A program made the position numbers and the translations under genes. This document shows, one piece after another, positions 20,958 through 32,444 of a stretch of DNA of 64,000 nt (positions within the stretch are counted from its first letter, which is position 1; each line of letters begins with the position of its first letter). Source of the DNA: Hyphomicrobiales bacterium (GTDB lineage Bacteria > Pseudomonadota > Alphaproteobacteria > Rhizobiales > Rhizobiaceae); contig JAPLOZ010000092.1 of the NCBI GenBank assembly GCA_026400435.1, forward strand, positions 34,435 through 98,434, read 5' to 3'. A model generated the notes under the pieces. It searched no databases. It was not told the DNA's origin and was given only the letters and a program-made list of their open reading frames with translations.

Positions 20958-22064
20958 CGCCTCGATCCTGAGCGCATGGTTGTCCCAGACGTGGTCGGCG
21001 TCTTCCGACGACCGGCCGTCAGGCTCGACGATCGAGCCGGTTCCGGTGGTGACAAGGAAGCCTGAACGGTCGGGGGCCACGCCGCACACCTCGGTCAGCA
21101 GCCGCGTTGCGACGACCTTCGCGGTCGCCGCGTCGATGATGGAGAATGCATTGCCCTGCGGCGAGGTCACCGCGATCGTTCCCGCCTTGCGGTTTGCCGC
21201 CACCGAGCCGATGTAGTTGCGGAAGCCTGAAAGCACCGGCTCCGGCATCTCGATCAGCTCCAGCTCCTTCCCGCGCACCGCCCGGCCAACGAGCGCCGGC
21301 CGCTCCGTCGCCGGACCCTCGTGCTGGCAGCCGAACCACACCGCGCCTGTCTGGTCGGTGTCCATGTGGCGGATCGAAAGCTGGTGCAGCGCGGACGGCA
21401 GCTCATGCTTCTCGATGAGATCGCCGGTCATGCGGTCGACCAGCGCGTAGGATGGCTTCATGGTCGGCAGGTTGAGCTTGGCGCGTCCGAAATCGGGATG
21501 CGTCTCAATGCCGCCGTTGGCAACCGCGATGGTGCGGCCGTCGCCGAGCAGCAAAAGTTCGTGCGGGCCGACGCCATGGGTCGGAAATTCACCGAGACGC
21601 GCAAAGCCGGCTCCGGCGTCATAGACGCCGATCATGCCTGCGGCGTTGTCGAAGTCGTTCTCCGTGGCGTAGAGCAGCGCTCCGTCGGACGAAAAGACGC
21701 CGTGGCCGAAGAAGTGCCGGCCGGCCACGCTCTGGACTGTCACAGGTTGCATCTTCCCGGCATGGTCGAAGACGACGAAAAAAGTGCCGGGCTGGCGGGC
21801 GAAGACGACAGAACGGCCCGAAACAGGGTCGAAGGTGATGTCGTGGCCGCGGTCGGGCAGTTCGACGACGCGCAGTATTTGGCCGGCTTCCGAGAGGATC
21901 GCCGCGCCATAGGCGCCATCGCGGCGCTGGTAGGCAGTGGCGAACACGGCGTCGGTCTCGAGCGTTGCGGCAAGCGCCGCCGGCGCCAGCGACGACAAAT
22001 AGACGGCGCCCGCCGCCGTGAGGAAGTCCCTGCGGTCGATGAGCCGGCGGCGGTCCGTCATCAT
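20955..22064 (-). CDS. DUF1513 domain-containing protein (COG3490-like), Tat-type signal
   Basis: RRDFLTAAGAVYLSSLAPAALA leader; GHDITFDPVSGRSVVFARQPGTF, TENDFDNAAGMIGVYD pattern; next to imelysin genes. Confidence 0.85.
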   Translation of the reverse strand: MMTDRRRLIDRRDFLTAAGAVYLSSLAPAALAATLETDAVFATAYQRRDGAYGAAILSEAGQILRVVELPDRGHDITFDPVSGRSVVFARQPGTFFVVFDHAGKMQPVTVQSVAGRHFFGHGVFSSDGALLYATENDFDNAAGMIGVYDAGAGFARLGEFPTHGVGPHELLLLGDGRTIAVANGGIETHPDFGRAKLNLPTMKPSYALVDRMTGDLIEKHELPSALHQLSIRHMDTDQTGAVWFGCQHEGPATERPALVGRAVRGKELELIEMPEPVLSGFRNYIGSVAANRKAGTIAVTSPQGNAFSIIDAATAKVVATRLLTEVCGVAPDRSGFLVTTGTGSIVEPDGRSSEDADHVWDNHALRIEA

Positions 22065-23154
22065 CAGTCTCCGTCTAGCGACGAAAAGCCGGCCGTGAGG
22101 CCAAGCGCGCCCGACATCTGCGTGCCGAAGATGTCGGACAGGCTCGATGTGACGAGGCCGAAATAGGCAAGCTTGGCGCGCCTGTCCGGATCGGCGAGCA
22201 CGGCCGCGATGGGTCCGTCGGCGCCCTTCGCGGCGCTTGCCGCATTGGCGAATTCAAACAGCGCCGACTTGCCCATGTAGCTCGCTTCGGCGGGCAGGGC
22301 GTCGGCAAGATGCGAGGCCTCCAGCAGGTCGCGCATGCCGGCAAGATTTCCTGCCAGCGCATCGACGGTCTTGTTCGAGCGCCAGAACAGCGCCTGCCGG
22401 GGCTTGTCGGCGGCCGCGTCCTTGCCGAGGAAGCCGCCGAGCCGCACGTCGCGCACCAGCTCGGTGCCGGTTACGAAAACGCCCATCAGTTCGGTGACAG
22501 CCTCGGTGCCGTCGCGGTATTGCGGATTTTGCGCGGATGGATTGGCCCAGATTGCTGCGAAACCGTCAGGCGCCGCCCATGCCGTCTCCAGCTCCTGGGC
22601 AATCGCGTCGAGATTGCCGGATATCGCCGCGCCATAGGCGCAGCGATGCTCGTCGCCGGTCGCAAGGGCCTCCGAGCCGGCGCCGTAAAGCACGAACTCA
22701 AGCGCGCCGAGCCCCTGCATGGCGACGCTTTTGCCAGCCAGTCCCGTGGCGTCCGTGACGGTCGGGTCCTTGTCGGCCAGCGCAGCCTGCACCTGCCTGA
22801 GGCCGGTGGCTTTTCGATCGGGCCAGAACAGGATGCGCTCGAGCCTGCTCTGTTCGGCCACCGGTCCGAAGCGGATGGTTTCGATGCGCGACCAGGCATC
22901 CACGGTTTTGGCGAATGTGGCACGGTCGGCGTCGAGCGCGGCCTGCGATGGCGCCGTGCAGAGTGCTTTGCCGGCTTCATAAAGTGCCGACGTCGATTGG
23001 TGGAAGGCGCGGTAGCCCGGCCGGATGAAGCCGTCGATCGATCGGGTGACGATGTCCGTCGCCTTGCTTGCCGACGCCGGACCGCCGCAAAGACAGACGA
23101 CGGTCGCCAGCGCCACCGCGGCAGCGACGGCAGAGGGGTGGTGCAGGATTTTCA

Positions 23155-23158
<4 letters not shown>
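22064..23158 (-). CDS. Imelysin family protein (COG3489-like)
   Basis: Signal peptide; IRFGPVAEQSRLERILFWPDRK, LGALEFVLYG; overlaps neighbours on both sides. Confidence 0.85.
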
Positions 23159-24744
<1,586 letters not shown>

Positions 24745-24756
24745 GGTCTCATGGTC

Positions 24757-25050
24757 CTAGTGGCTCTCGGCCTCGTCGACGCAGTCGGCATCGAGTTGCT
24801 TGTAACTGGGCGCGGTACGGTGTGAAACGATGTCCGGCCCGCCCGCATGCGCGCCGGAATGGTAGTGTTGGGTTACCCGAATGATGGTTTCGACCACTTT
24901 GGGGAAGCAGCCGCAACAGCGGCCGCGCTTCTCCAGTGCATGGTACACCTTGGCCGGCACGATGAGGTGCCAGGGGTCTTGCTTGAGCAACTGGATGATC
25001 GTCTGCTCGACTTCCCTCTCCGTTATCATGTTGCAGTGGCAGACAAGCAT
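24757..25050 (-). CDS. Bacterioferritin-associated ferredoxin-like (2Fe-2S)-binding protein with His-rich tail
   Basis: MLVCHCNMITEREVEQTI (CxC) and GRCCGCFPKVVETII (CxxC) of the Bfd/Fer2_BFD family. Confidence 0.85.
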   Translation of the reverse strand: MLVCHCNMITEREVEQTIIQLLKQDPWHLIVPAKVYHALEKRGRCCGCFPKVVETIIRVTQHYHSGAHAGGPDIVSHRTAPSYKQLDADCVDEAESH

Positions 25051-25110
25051 GTGAGGCTCTGGTTGACTGACGGCGCCCTCAGCGCGCGCTCTGGTTGAAG
25101 CTCGTAGCCT

Positions 25111-26412
25111 TTATTCGAAGACCTTGTCGGGCGAATCGAGGCTGTCGGAGCCCTCGAAGGCGATAGCGTCCAGATTGAGTGCGGAAACCGCCCGCTCGAT
25201 CGACTTGGTCTGGTCTACAAGCGCGTCGATGGCCGCCTGCACGGCGGCATTGCCGGCCGCATTGCCTTCGCCGATCTGCTGGTCGTAGGCCTCGCCGGCG
25301 AGGGCGCGCGCCTCGATGGCTTCCATCGCCGCGACGGTAGCGTCGAGCTTGCCCGACAGTTCGGCGTCGGTCGCCGGGTCGGCGGCCTTGACGAGGTCGG
25401 CGACCGCGGGGCCTTCCACCTTGGAGCCGTCGATGCGCGTGTAGCTGCCATGATAGGCGTTGCGGATGCCGACGGCGTCGTAGAGATGCGAGATGTGTGT
25501 GTTGTCGGAGAAGCAGTCTTGTTCCTCCTCCGGATCGTGCAGCAAGAGGCCAAGCTTCATGCGCTCGCCTGCAAGCTCGCCATAGGAGAGCGAACCCATG
25601 CCGGTAAGTATGGTCGAGACGCCGGCCTGCGGCGTGCCTTCGAGAAGAGCCTTGCGGGCTTCGCCGTCGGCCGCCCAGTCGCCGACCATCTCCTGCAGGT
25701 CGGACACCAGGAGGTGGGACGCGGCGGCGAGGTACTGCGCGCGGCGGTCGCAGTGGCCGCCGGTGCAGTTGGCGGCGTCGTAGTCCGTGTAGGGGCGGTT
25801 GCCGGCGCCGGGACCCGTGCCGTTCAGGTCTTGGCCCCACAGCAGGAACTCGATCGCATGGTAGCCGGTCGCGACGTTGGCTTCGATATCGCCGGCCTCC
25901 TGCAGCGTTCCGGAAAGGAACTCCGGCGTGATGGTCGTGGCGTCGACCTTCTGGCCGTTGATTTCGATGGAGGTGTTGGCGATGACGTTGGCCGTGTAAA
26001 GCGTGTTTTCGTCGGATTCGGCGCCGTAGGAAGGGTCGACGTAGTCGATCAGTCCCTCATCCAGCGGCCAGGAATTCACGCGTCCTTCCCAGTCGTCGAC
26101 GATAGGGTTGCCGAAGCGGTACACTTCCGTCTGCTGATAGGGGATGCGGGCAGCCTTCCAAGCCTCGCGCGCGGTGGCGAGCGCTTCGGCGGAGGGCTTC
26201 GCAATCAGCGCAGCTACCGCCTGCTCCAGCGCCTGGGCGGTTGTCAGGGAATCCTCGTATTTGGCGAGCGCGATGTCGGCATAGGCGGCGATCACCGCGT
26301 TGGGGTCGGAGTCGGCCGAAGCAGGCGCCGCGCAAAACACCGCCGCCGCGGCAAGCGCCGCCCGCATGCCCGGCAACTTCCAGACGGGGCGCTGATTGCT
26401 GGCTCGGTTCAT
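25111..26412 (-). CDS. Imelysin family iron-regulated periplasmic protein (IrpA/M75-like)
   Basis: Signal peptide; GYHAIEFLLWGQDLNGTGPGAGNRPYTDY containing the GxHxxE motif. Confidence 0.92.
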   Translation of the reverse strand: MNRASNQRPVWKLPGMRAALAAAAVFCAAPASADSDPNAVIAAYADIALAKYEDSLTTAQALEQAVAALIAKPSAEALATAREAWKAARIPYQQTEVYRFGNPIVDDWEGRVNSWPLDEGLIDYVDPSYGAESDENTLYTANVIANTSIEINGQKVDATTITPEFLSGTLQEAGDIEANVATGYHAIEFLLWGQDLNGTGPGAGNRPYTDYDAANCTGGHCDRRAQYLAAASHLLVSDLQEMVGDWAADGEARKALLEGTPQAGVSTILTGMGSLSYGELAGERMKLGLLLHDPEEEQDCFSDNTHISHLYDAVGIRNAYHGSYTRIDGSKVEGPAVADLVKAADPATDAELSGKLDATVAAMEAIEARALAGEAYDQQIGEGNAAGNAAVQAAIDALVDQTKSIERAVSALNLDAIAFEGSDSLDSPDKVFE

Positions 26413-26674
26413 GTCGTCTCCTCAAAATGGCGCCGCGGCGGCGCACACAAACGGTTTCTGCGGGACTGGAGAAGCGAAATTTCCTGCAGCGCCCCTGTCC
26501 TCGTGGCACTCCACAGCGTGGCGGCGGACAGGCGGGAAAGTCACCGGAAATCCTCCAATCGAACGGGTTCAAGGCCCAGTCATCAAAGGGAATTGCCTTG
26601 GCAGGCGCCAGACTGATAGGCCGCGCGCCGCCATCGAGTCAATCCGGTTTCACGAAAAACCTAATCCGATCAAT

Positions 26675-26695
26675 AGTTTAGAATTATTCTAAACT
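26675..26695. promoter_or_regulatory. Perfect 21-bp palindrome AGTTTAGAATTATTCTAAACT, Irr/ICE-like box
   Basis: Two perfect 10-bp arms around a central T, in the divergent irpA-like/FAD oxidoreductase intergenic region. Confidence 0.75.
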
Positions 26696-26824
26696 GCAAC
26701 ACTCAGGTTTTACGCGCCTGCTACGGCTTGACACTTCGCTGCGCGGGATGCGACCCGATCGCGCCTGGGCGTGCCGCTCAGGGACATTCCGCTCAAGCGA
26801 CATTGTATTAGCTGTTGCAGGATC

Positions 26825-28087
26825 ATGAAGAACGGCGTTGTCATCATCGGTGCGGGCCACGCAGGCGTGCAGGCAGCCGCCAGCCTGCGCGACGAGGGCT
26901 ATGACGGACCGGTCCGGCTGATCGGCGACGAGGCCGAGCTTCCCTATCACAAGCCGCCTCTGTCGAAGACGTTCATCAAGGATGTCGACGCCAGGCCGCA
27001 GATCCTGCGCGCGGATTCATTCTACTCCGGCGCCGGCGTCGATCTTCTGCTTGGCGAACGCGCGATCAGGCTCGACCCGGCGGCGGGCAGGCTCGAACTG
27101 GCGTCCGGCGCGAGCCTCGCCTACGACAAGGCGATCCTCGCCACCGGTGCCCGCCCGCGCGTGCTTGCCATAGAAGGCGGGCTGCTCGCCGGCGTGCTGT
27201 CGCTGCGCTCCATCGCCGACGCGCGCGCCATCCGCGTGCTTGCCGCGACGGTCGAGGACGTCGTTATCCTCGGTGGCGGGTTCATCGGGCTTGAGATCGC
27301 CGCGACGCTGGTCGCCAGCAGACGCCGCGTCACTGTAGTCGAGGCGCAGGACCGGCTGCTGGCGCGCGTCGTCGCCCCCGCGATCTCCGCGCATGTCGCC
27401 GGACGGCTTGCCGCTTCGGGCGTGCGCGTGATGACGCGCACCACGGTGAGCCGGATCGAGGGCGACGACGGACATGTCAGCGCCGTCATCACCTCGGCGG
27501 GCGAGCGCATCGCGGCGCGCATGCTGATCGTCGGCATCGGCGTGGTGCCGAACGTCGAACTCGCCGCCGACGCGGGCCTGGCAATCGCCAACGGCATTCG
27601 CGTTGACGGCCAGTTGCGCAGCAGCGCGCCCAACATCTTCGCGATCGGCGACATCGCCAGCTACCGCCACTGGCTGACGGGCGGCGACGTGCGGCTGGAA
27701 TCGGTGCAGAACGCCACTGATCACGCCAAGCTCGCCGCGCGCGCCATCGTGGGACATGGCGACAGCTACGCCGCCGTGCCGTGGTTCTGGTCCGACATCG
27801 GCGACATGAAGCTGCAGATGGTCGGGCTGACCGGCGGCAGCGACCGCCAGATTGTCTCGGGCGAGCCGACCGACAACAGGTTCTCGGTGTTCCACTACAA
27901 AGGCGGCCGGCTGATCGGCGTCGAATCGGTCAACCGCCCGGCCGACCACATGCTTGGCCGCAGGATGCTTGCCGCCGGTTTTTCTCCGAGCCCCGAAGTC
28001 GTCGCGGCAGGAGACGGCAGCCTGAAGGCCGCGCTCGCGGCGTGGCAGGCCGCCCAGCCCCACCCGGACTCAGGTCGAGACGGCTGA
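26825..28087 (+). CDS. FAD-dependent NAD(P) oxidoreductase (ferredoxin/rhodocoxin reductase-type)
   Basis: VVIIGAGHAGVQAAASLRDEGYDGPVRLIGDEAELPYHKPPLSK, ILGGGFIGLEIAATL, APNIFAIGDIA. Confidence 0.92.
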   Translation: MKNGVVIIGAGHAGVQAAASLRDEGYDGPVRLIGDEAELPYHKPPLSKTFIKDVDARPQILRADSFYSGAGVDLLLGERAIRLDPAAGRLELASGASLAYDKAILATGARPRVLAIEGGLLAGVLSLRSIADARAIRVLAATVEDVVILGGGFIGLEIAATLVASRRRVTVVEAQDRLLARVVAPAISAHVAGRLAASGVRVMTRTTVSRIEGDDGHVSAVITSAGERIAARMLIVGIGVVPNVELAADAGLAIANGIRVDGQLRSSAPNIFAIGDIASYRHWLTGGDVRLESVQNATDHAKLAARAIVGHGDSYAAVPWFWSDIGDMKLQMVGLTGGSDRQIVSGEPTDNRFSVFHYKGGRLIGVESVNRPADHMLGRRMLAAGFSPSPEVVAAGDGSLKAALAAWQAAQPHPDSGRDG

Positions 28088-28660
28088 TGCGTCGGGTTCG
28101 CGCATCGGCTTGAGAGCCACCGCCCATTTGTGCAGTTCGGCAAGCAGTGCCTGGGCTCCATCCCCGGTTGACGGCTCGGGCCGGAAAACGCCGTCATCGC
28201 CGATGTGCTGGCGGACGAAAGGCACCGGGACCGGCTGGGTCACGGCGACCATGTTCAGATTGCCAAGCAGCGAGCGCAATACCTGCGCCGAGCGCAATCC
28301 GCCGGACACACCGCCGTAACTCACCACGGCCGCGGGTTTGTATGCCCATTCGCGAAACAGGCACTGGATTGCGTTCACCAGGGCGGCGGGCGCGAAATAG
28401 TCGTATTCCGGCGTCACGAACAGGAACGCGTCGGCAGACGCCGCGCTGCGGCTCCAGCGCTTGGTGTGTTCATGCTCGTATTTGTGCATGGCAGGGTGCG
28501 CCGCCTCGTCCAGCAGGGGAAGGTCGAAGTCGGCAAGGTCGACCAGATCGACGTCGAACTGGCCATTCTCCAGCGCCAACTCGTGAACCCACCGCGCAAC
28601 CGTCGGGCCGATACGCCCGGGGCGGGTGCTGCCAATGATGATGTTGAGTTTCAGTGCCAT
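28070..28660 (-). CDS. NADPH-dependent FMN reductase family protein
   Basis: MALKLNIIIGSTRPGRIGPTVARW, FVTPEYDYFAPAALVNAI, VSYGGVSGGLRSAQ. Confidence 0.92.
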   Translation of the reverse strand: MALKLNIIIGSTRPGRIGPTVARWVHELALENGQFDVDLVDLADFDLPLLDEAAHPAMHKYEHEHTKRWSRSAASADAFLFVTPEYDYFAPAALVNAIQCLFREWAYKPAAVVSYGGVSGGLRSAQVLRSLLGNLNMVAVTQPVPVPFVRQHIGDDGVFRPEPSTGDGAQALLAELHKWAVALKPMREPDASAVST

Positions 28661-28725
28661 CTGCCAGAGGTCTCCGAGGAGTAAGGACCGCAAAACCCTT
28701 GGGCGGCAGTCCAGGTTTCGTTGAA

Positions 28726-28737
28726 ATACCATGGTAT
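28726..28737. promoter_or_regulatory. Candidate HxlR operator ATACCATGGTAT
   Basis: Perfect 12-bp palindrome in the divergent FMN reductase/HxlR intergenic region, with an extra ATACC at 28745-28749. Confidence 0.5.
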
Positions 28738-28812
28738 CCGTGCGATACCTGCATCTATCTATGCCATCGCGCGGCTGGTGCAAGACGGCACCTTTTGCCT
28801 ACGGAGGTTTCC

Positions 28813-29214
28813 TTGAGTAAACCGCATCTTCGGTCCGAGACGCCCAATTGCAGGGCAATCCGGGATCTACTGTCCACCGTCGGCAGCAAATGGACGGTCG
28901 TGCTGATCGAACTCCTGGCGGAACGCCCAAAACGGTTTTCCGAACTGAAGCGGGAGGTTGGCGAGATCACCCAGAAGTCGCTCACCACGGTGCTACGCGA
29001 ACTGGAGCGAGGGGGCATCGTGAGGCGCACGGTTACGCCGATCATCCCGCCTCGGGTGGACTACGAGTTGACGCCGCTTGGCGTCTCGCTGTCGCAGTCG
29101 CTGGCCGTCCTGATAAACTGGGCTATCGAGAATGAGACGTCCGTGAGCGCGGCGCGGCAGCGTTTCGCGGATACGACCGGCCAGACGGCCGGGCCTGCGT
29201 CAACACCGTCTTAA
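28813..29214 (+). CDS. HxlR family transcriptional regulator
   Basis: NCRAIRDLLSTVGSKWTVVLIELLAERPKRFSELKREV..QKSLTTVLRELERGGIVRRTV; TTG start with GGAGG upstream. Confidence 0.92.
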   Translation: MSKPHLRSETPNCRAIRDLLSTVGSKWTVVLIELLAERPKRFSELKREVGEITQKSLTTVLRELERGGIVRRTVTPIIPPRVDYELTPLGVSLSQSLAVLINWAIENETSVSAARQRFADTTGQTAGPASTPS

Positions 29215-29237
29215 AGTCTTGCCGTCATTCTGGCGGC

Positions 29238-29822
29238 ATGGCTCTGGGGCTTCCAAAATTCAGGTGGCTGATCATCGGCGCGATCGCCGCCGGCGCGTGG
29301 GCGATGCATGAGGACATGCAGGGTCCGCGTCCGCCCGGGCGCGTCCAGCCAGCGAAGTCCGAGCGCAAGGCGCATTCCACGCCTAAGCCGTCGAAGCCTC
29401 TGACTGCAAAGCCTGCTGTCGCGTCATCGGACGAGCGGCCGGTCCCGCCGAAGCCGGTCGGCGGCAACGCCGCGGCCCTGGGCGCATCGGCAAAGACGGC
29501 GCTGGCGCTGCCGAAGACGGTCGAGCCGCCGCCTGTCAAGCCGCAGAAGATCGTCACCGGCTCCATAGCGAAGCCGGACAAGCCGATCTTCATGCAGACG
29601 AAAGCGCAGGTGCATCTGCGCGCGCAGGCGCGGCCGGGCGCTGCTGTCATCGCGACGCTGGAGCCGCGCACGGTGATGCGCGAACTGGCGCGGTCGGGCG
29701 AATGGCGGCTGGTGATGGGCGATGGACGCAAGGGCTGGGTCAGGGCCGACTATCTTGTCGCGCCGACATTCCTGCCGCGCCGCCCGAAACTTCCTGTCGC
29801 CGAGGTCGGCCAGACGAAGTGA
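29238..29822 (+). CDS. SH3 domain-containing protein
   Basis: C-terminal TKAQVHLRAQARPGAAVIATLEPRTVMRELARSGEWRLVMGDGRKGWVRADYL bacterial SH3 pattern. Confidence 0.8.
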   Translation: MALGLPKFRWLIIGAIAAGAWAMHEDMQGPRPPGRVQPAKSERKAHSTPKPSKPLTAKPAVASSDERPVPPKPVGGNAAALGASAKTALALPKTVEPPPVKPQKIVTGSIAKPDKPIFMQTKAQVHLRAQARPGAAVIATLEPRTVMRELARSGEWRLVMGDGRKGWVRADYLVAPTFLPRRPKLPVAEVGQTK

Positions 29823-29856
29823 GCCGCCGCGCCGGGCAGGGCGCAGGAGGGCAGTC

Positions 29857-30093
29857 CTAGAAAGCCTTGAAGGTCAGCGTCGTCAGCGAACGCACGATGC
29901 CCGGCACATTGGCGATGTGTTCGTTGACGAACTTGCCGATGTCGTCTTCGGTCTCGATGTAGATCTTCATCAAGAGATCGTATTCGCCGCTGGTCGAGTA
30001 GAGCTCGGAGACGATCTCGCGCTCGAACAGCTCGCCAGCGACTTCATAGGTCTTGCCGGGCTGGCACTGGAGCTGCACAAAAACGGCTCTCAT
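29857..30093 (-). CDS. Stand-alone Lrp/AsnC ligand-binding (RAM) domain protein
   Basis: MRAVFVQLQCQPGKTYEVAGEL...YSTSGEYDLLMKIYIE, no HTH. Confidence 0.85.
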   Translation of the reverse strand: MRAVFVQLQCQPGKTYEVAGELFEREIVSELYSTSGEYDLLMKIYIETEDDIGKFVNEHIANVPGIVRSLTTLTFKAF

Positions 30094-30177
30094 CGCGGGT
30101 CTTTCCGTTCTGCGGGACGCCCAGAAGGCGTACAATTGTCTGTCAGGGCCCGTCGATAGCCCTTTAGCCGTCTGCTA

Positions 30178-31008
30178 TCAATCCGCCAGCAGCGTGCGCG
30201 TCAAGGGGTGAGGCGGATCGGCCAGCCCGTCGATGATGTTGAAATGATGCCGGTCAGGCTCGACAACCAGCGCGGTGGCGCCGCCGACCCCGATCCAAGC
30301 ATTGGCCAGCAATTCGCTGTGGCGGATGAATTCCGAGCGCTCGCCGCCGCCCACCCAGCACGTTGTGCGCGGCCCATCGAAGGGTTCCAGGAAAACAGGG
30401 CTTTCGGTCATCGCCTCCGCATGGTCGACCTTCAGCGTGGCGTTCATGGCGGTCCGCATCATGGGCCTGAGGTCGTGCAAGCCGGATATGGAGACGACAT
30501 TGCCGATGCGCCGCCGCACCGCCCCCGAAAGGGGACTGTCCGCGCAGGCCATGCGCGTCGCGAGGTGCCCGCCCGCCGAATGGCCGGTCAGGTGGATCGG
30601 GCCCTCGATCAGAGGCGCGATCTTCTCGACCGCCTGAGCAATCTCGGCGACGATGCCGGCGATTCTGATATCAGGGCACAGCGTGTAGGTAGGCATCGCC
30701 ACCGCATAACCGTGTTCAACCGGTCCGCGCGCCAGATGCGACCAGGAGGTCTGGTCGAACTTCATCCAGTAGCCGCCATGGATGAAGATGACGAGACCCT
30801 TCGGTTCGGCGTCAGGCAGGAACAGGTCGAAGCGGTTGCGCTCCTCGGGGCCGTAGGGCAGGCCGAGCCGGGCCTTCCCTACCGCCCCGCGCGCATCCCG
30901 GTAAGCCTTGGCAGGCGCGACCCACGCCTCTGGCCAGCGGTCGCCGCCGGGTATGTTGGCGCCGTTTGTATAGGCGTCGTTCCAGTCCGCTATGCGACGA
31001 TGGTACAT
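30178..31008 (-). CDS. Alpha/beta hydrolase (arylformamidase/kynurenine formamidase-like)
   Basis: VIFIHGGYWMKFDQTSWSHLA and LTGHSAGGHLATRM nucleophile elbow. Confidence 0.85.
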   Translation of the reverse strand: MYHRRIADWNDAYTNGANIPGGDRWPEAWVAPAKAYRDARGAVGKARLGLPYGPEERNRFDLFLPDAEPKGLVIFIHGGYWMKFDQTSWSHLARGPVEHGYAVAMPTYTLCPDIRIAGIVAEIAQAVEKIAPLIEGPIHLTGHSAGGHLATRMACADSPLSGAVRRRIGNVVSISGLHDLRPMMRTAMNATLKVDHAEAMTESPVFLEPFDGPRTTCWVGGGERSEFIRHSELLANAWIGVGGATALVVEPDRHHFNIIDGLADPPHPLTRTLLAD

Positions 31009-31174
31009 GTTGTCCTCCGAAAGCGTTCCATAGCGTCGCGCGGGCGCGCTGTCATCCCGCCGCTTGGCCAGTTCCGGCCATGCGGCTCTTCGACACGATC
31101 GAGCGAAGCGGTTGGCAAGAGCGCCTCACATGGCGCATGATCGGCCCGACACTATCCGCATGGCTGGCATTTTC

Positions 31175-31783
31175 ATGAAACTTTCCCTCAACGCCGACTT
31201 CACGAAATTTCCGCGCGCGACCTCCATTGCGCCGGCTGGCGTGGCCGGGGAAATCAGCGGGCGGGCGGTGCTGCCGCATGACGAACGCCACCTGCGCCGC
31301 CGCGCAATAGAGCTCGTCGGAGGCGGCAAGGTGCTTGTCGACCTGCTTGAACCGGTGACGCTGGCAGACGGCGACCGGCTGGTGCTCGAAGACGGCCGGC
31401 TTGTCGAAATCGGCGCTGCTGCAGAAGAACTCTACGACATCCGCGCGCGCGACTCAGTCCATCTCGCCGAGTTGGCCTGGCACATCGGCAACAGGCATCT
31501 CGCCGCGTCAATCCAGTCCGGCCGCATCCTGATCCTGCGCGACCATGTCATCAAGGCGATGCTGCAAGGGCTGGGCGCAACGGTGGCCGATGTGGTGGAG
31601 CCTTTCACGCCGGTGCGCGGCGCCTATTCTGGCCACGGGCAGGACCATGATGATGGGCACGGCCACGGCCACGGCCACGGCCACGATCATGGGCACGATC
31701 ATGGGCACGGCCACGATCACGGCGAACGCGACGCCTTCGGCCGCAGGCCCGGCGATCCCCATTACGGCCACAACCATGGCTGA
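31175..31783 (+). CDS. ureE: Urease accessory protein UreE with His-rich C-terminus
   Basis: [28 protein letters not shown]...[13 protein letters not shown]; His-rich tail; start could also be 31160. Confidence 0.93.
   Translation: MKLSLNADFTKFPRATSIAPAGVAGEISGRAVLPHDERHLRRRAIELVGGGKVLVDLLEPVTLADGDRLVLEDGRLVEIGAAAEELYDIRARDSVHLAELAWHIGNRHLAASIQSGRILILRDHVIKAMLQGLGATVADVVEPFTPVRGAYSGHGQDHDDGHGHGHGHGHDHGHDHGHGHDHGERDAFGRRPGDPHYGHNHG
31634..31725 (+). repeat. GGCCAC/GATCAT short-period repeat encoding a Gly/Asp-His tract
   Basis: Repeated ggccac and gatcatgggcac units inside ureE. Confidence 0.8.
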
Positions 31784-32444
31784 AGCCCGTGCGGCGGCAG
31801 CGCAGCTCAGGCTGATGGCCTTCCTGTCGCCGTCCTTCCCGGTCGGCGGATTTTCCTACAGCCACGGGCTTGAGCGCGCGGCGCATGACGGCCTGCTGCC
31901 CGACGCCGACGCGCTCATGGAATGGCTGTCCGACCTGATAGTCTCCGGCTCCGGCTGGAACGACGCGGTGCTTTTTGCCGAAGCCCATCGGCGGGCAGAA
32001 GGCGGCGACCTCCGCGAAATCGCCGAACTTGCCGAGGCGCTTTCCGGGTCGCAGGAACGGCACCGCGAATCCATGCTGCAGGGCGCGGCGTTCGTGACGG
32101 CGGCGCGCGCCTGGCCACATGACGTACTCGACCGCCTGCCCGCCGAGTGCGCCTATTGCGTGGCGGCGGGCGCAATCCTCGGCGCGCACGGCGTTCCGCT
32201 CGAAGCGGCGCTCGCAGCCTGGCTTCAGGCCTTCACGATGAACCTCGTGCAGGCCGGCATAAGGCTGGGCGTCACCGGCCAGCAGGGCGCGATGGCCGTG
32301 GTCGCCACGCTGGAGCCGTCCGTCCTCGCCGCGGCGCGAGGCGCTGCAGGCTCGACGCTCGACGATCTCGGCTCCGCCACGGTGCTGTCCGACATCATGG
32401 CTATGCAGCACGAGACTCAGCATTCCAGGCTGTTCCGCTCATGA
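31776..32444 (+). CDS. ureF: Urease accessory protein UreF
   Basis: [23 protein letters not shown]. Confidence 0.95.
   Translation: MAEARAAAAQLRLMAFLSPSFPVGGFSYSHGLERAAHDGLLPDADALMEWLSDLIVSGSGWNDAVLFAEAHRRAEGGDLREIAELAEALSGSQERHRESMLQGAAFVTAARAWPHDVLDRLPAECAYCVAAGAILGAHGVPLEAALAAWLQAFTMNLVQAGIRLGVTGQQGAMAVVATLEPSVLAAARGAAGSTLDDLGSATVLSDIMAMQHETQHSRLFRS

Noticed and set aside
31634-31725. Short-period repeat considered as CRISPR or minisatellite
   Set aside because: In-frame His codons within ureE; no spacer/repeat architecture
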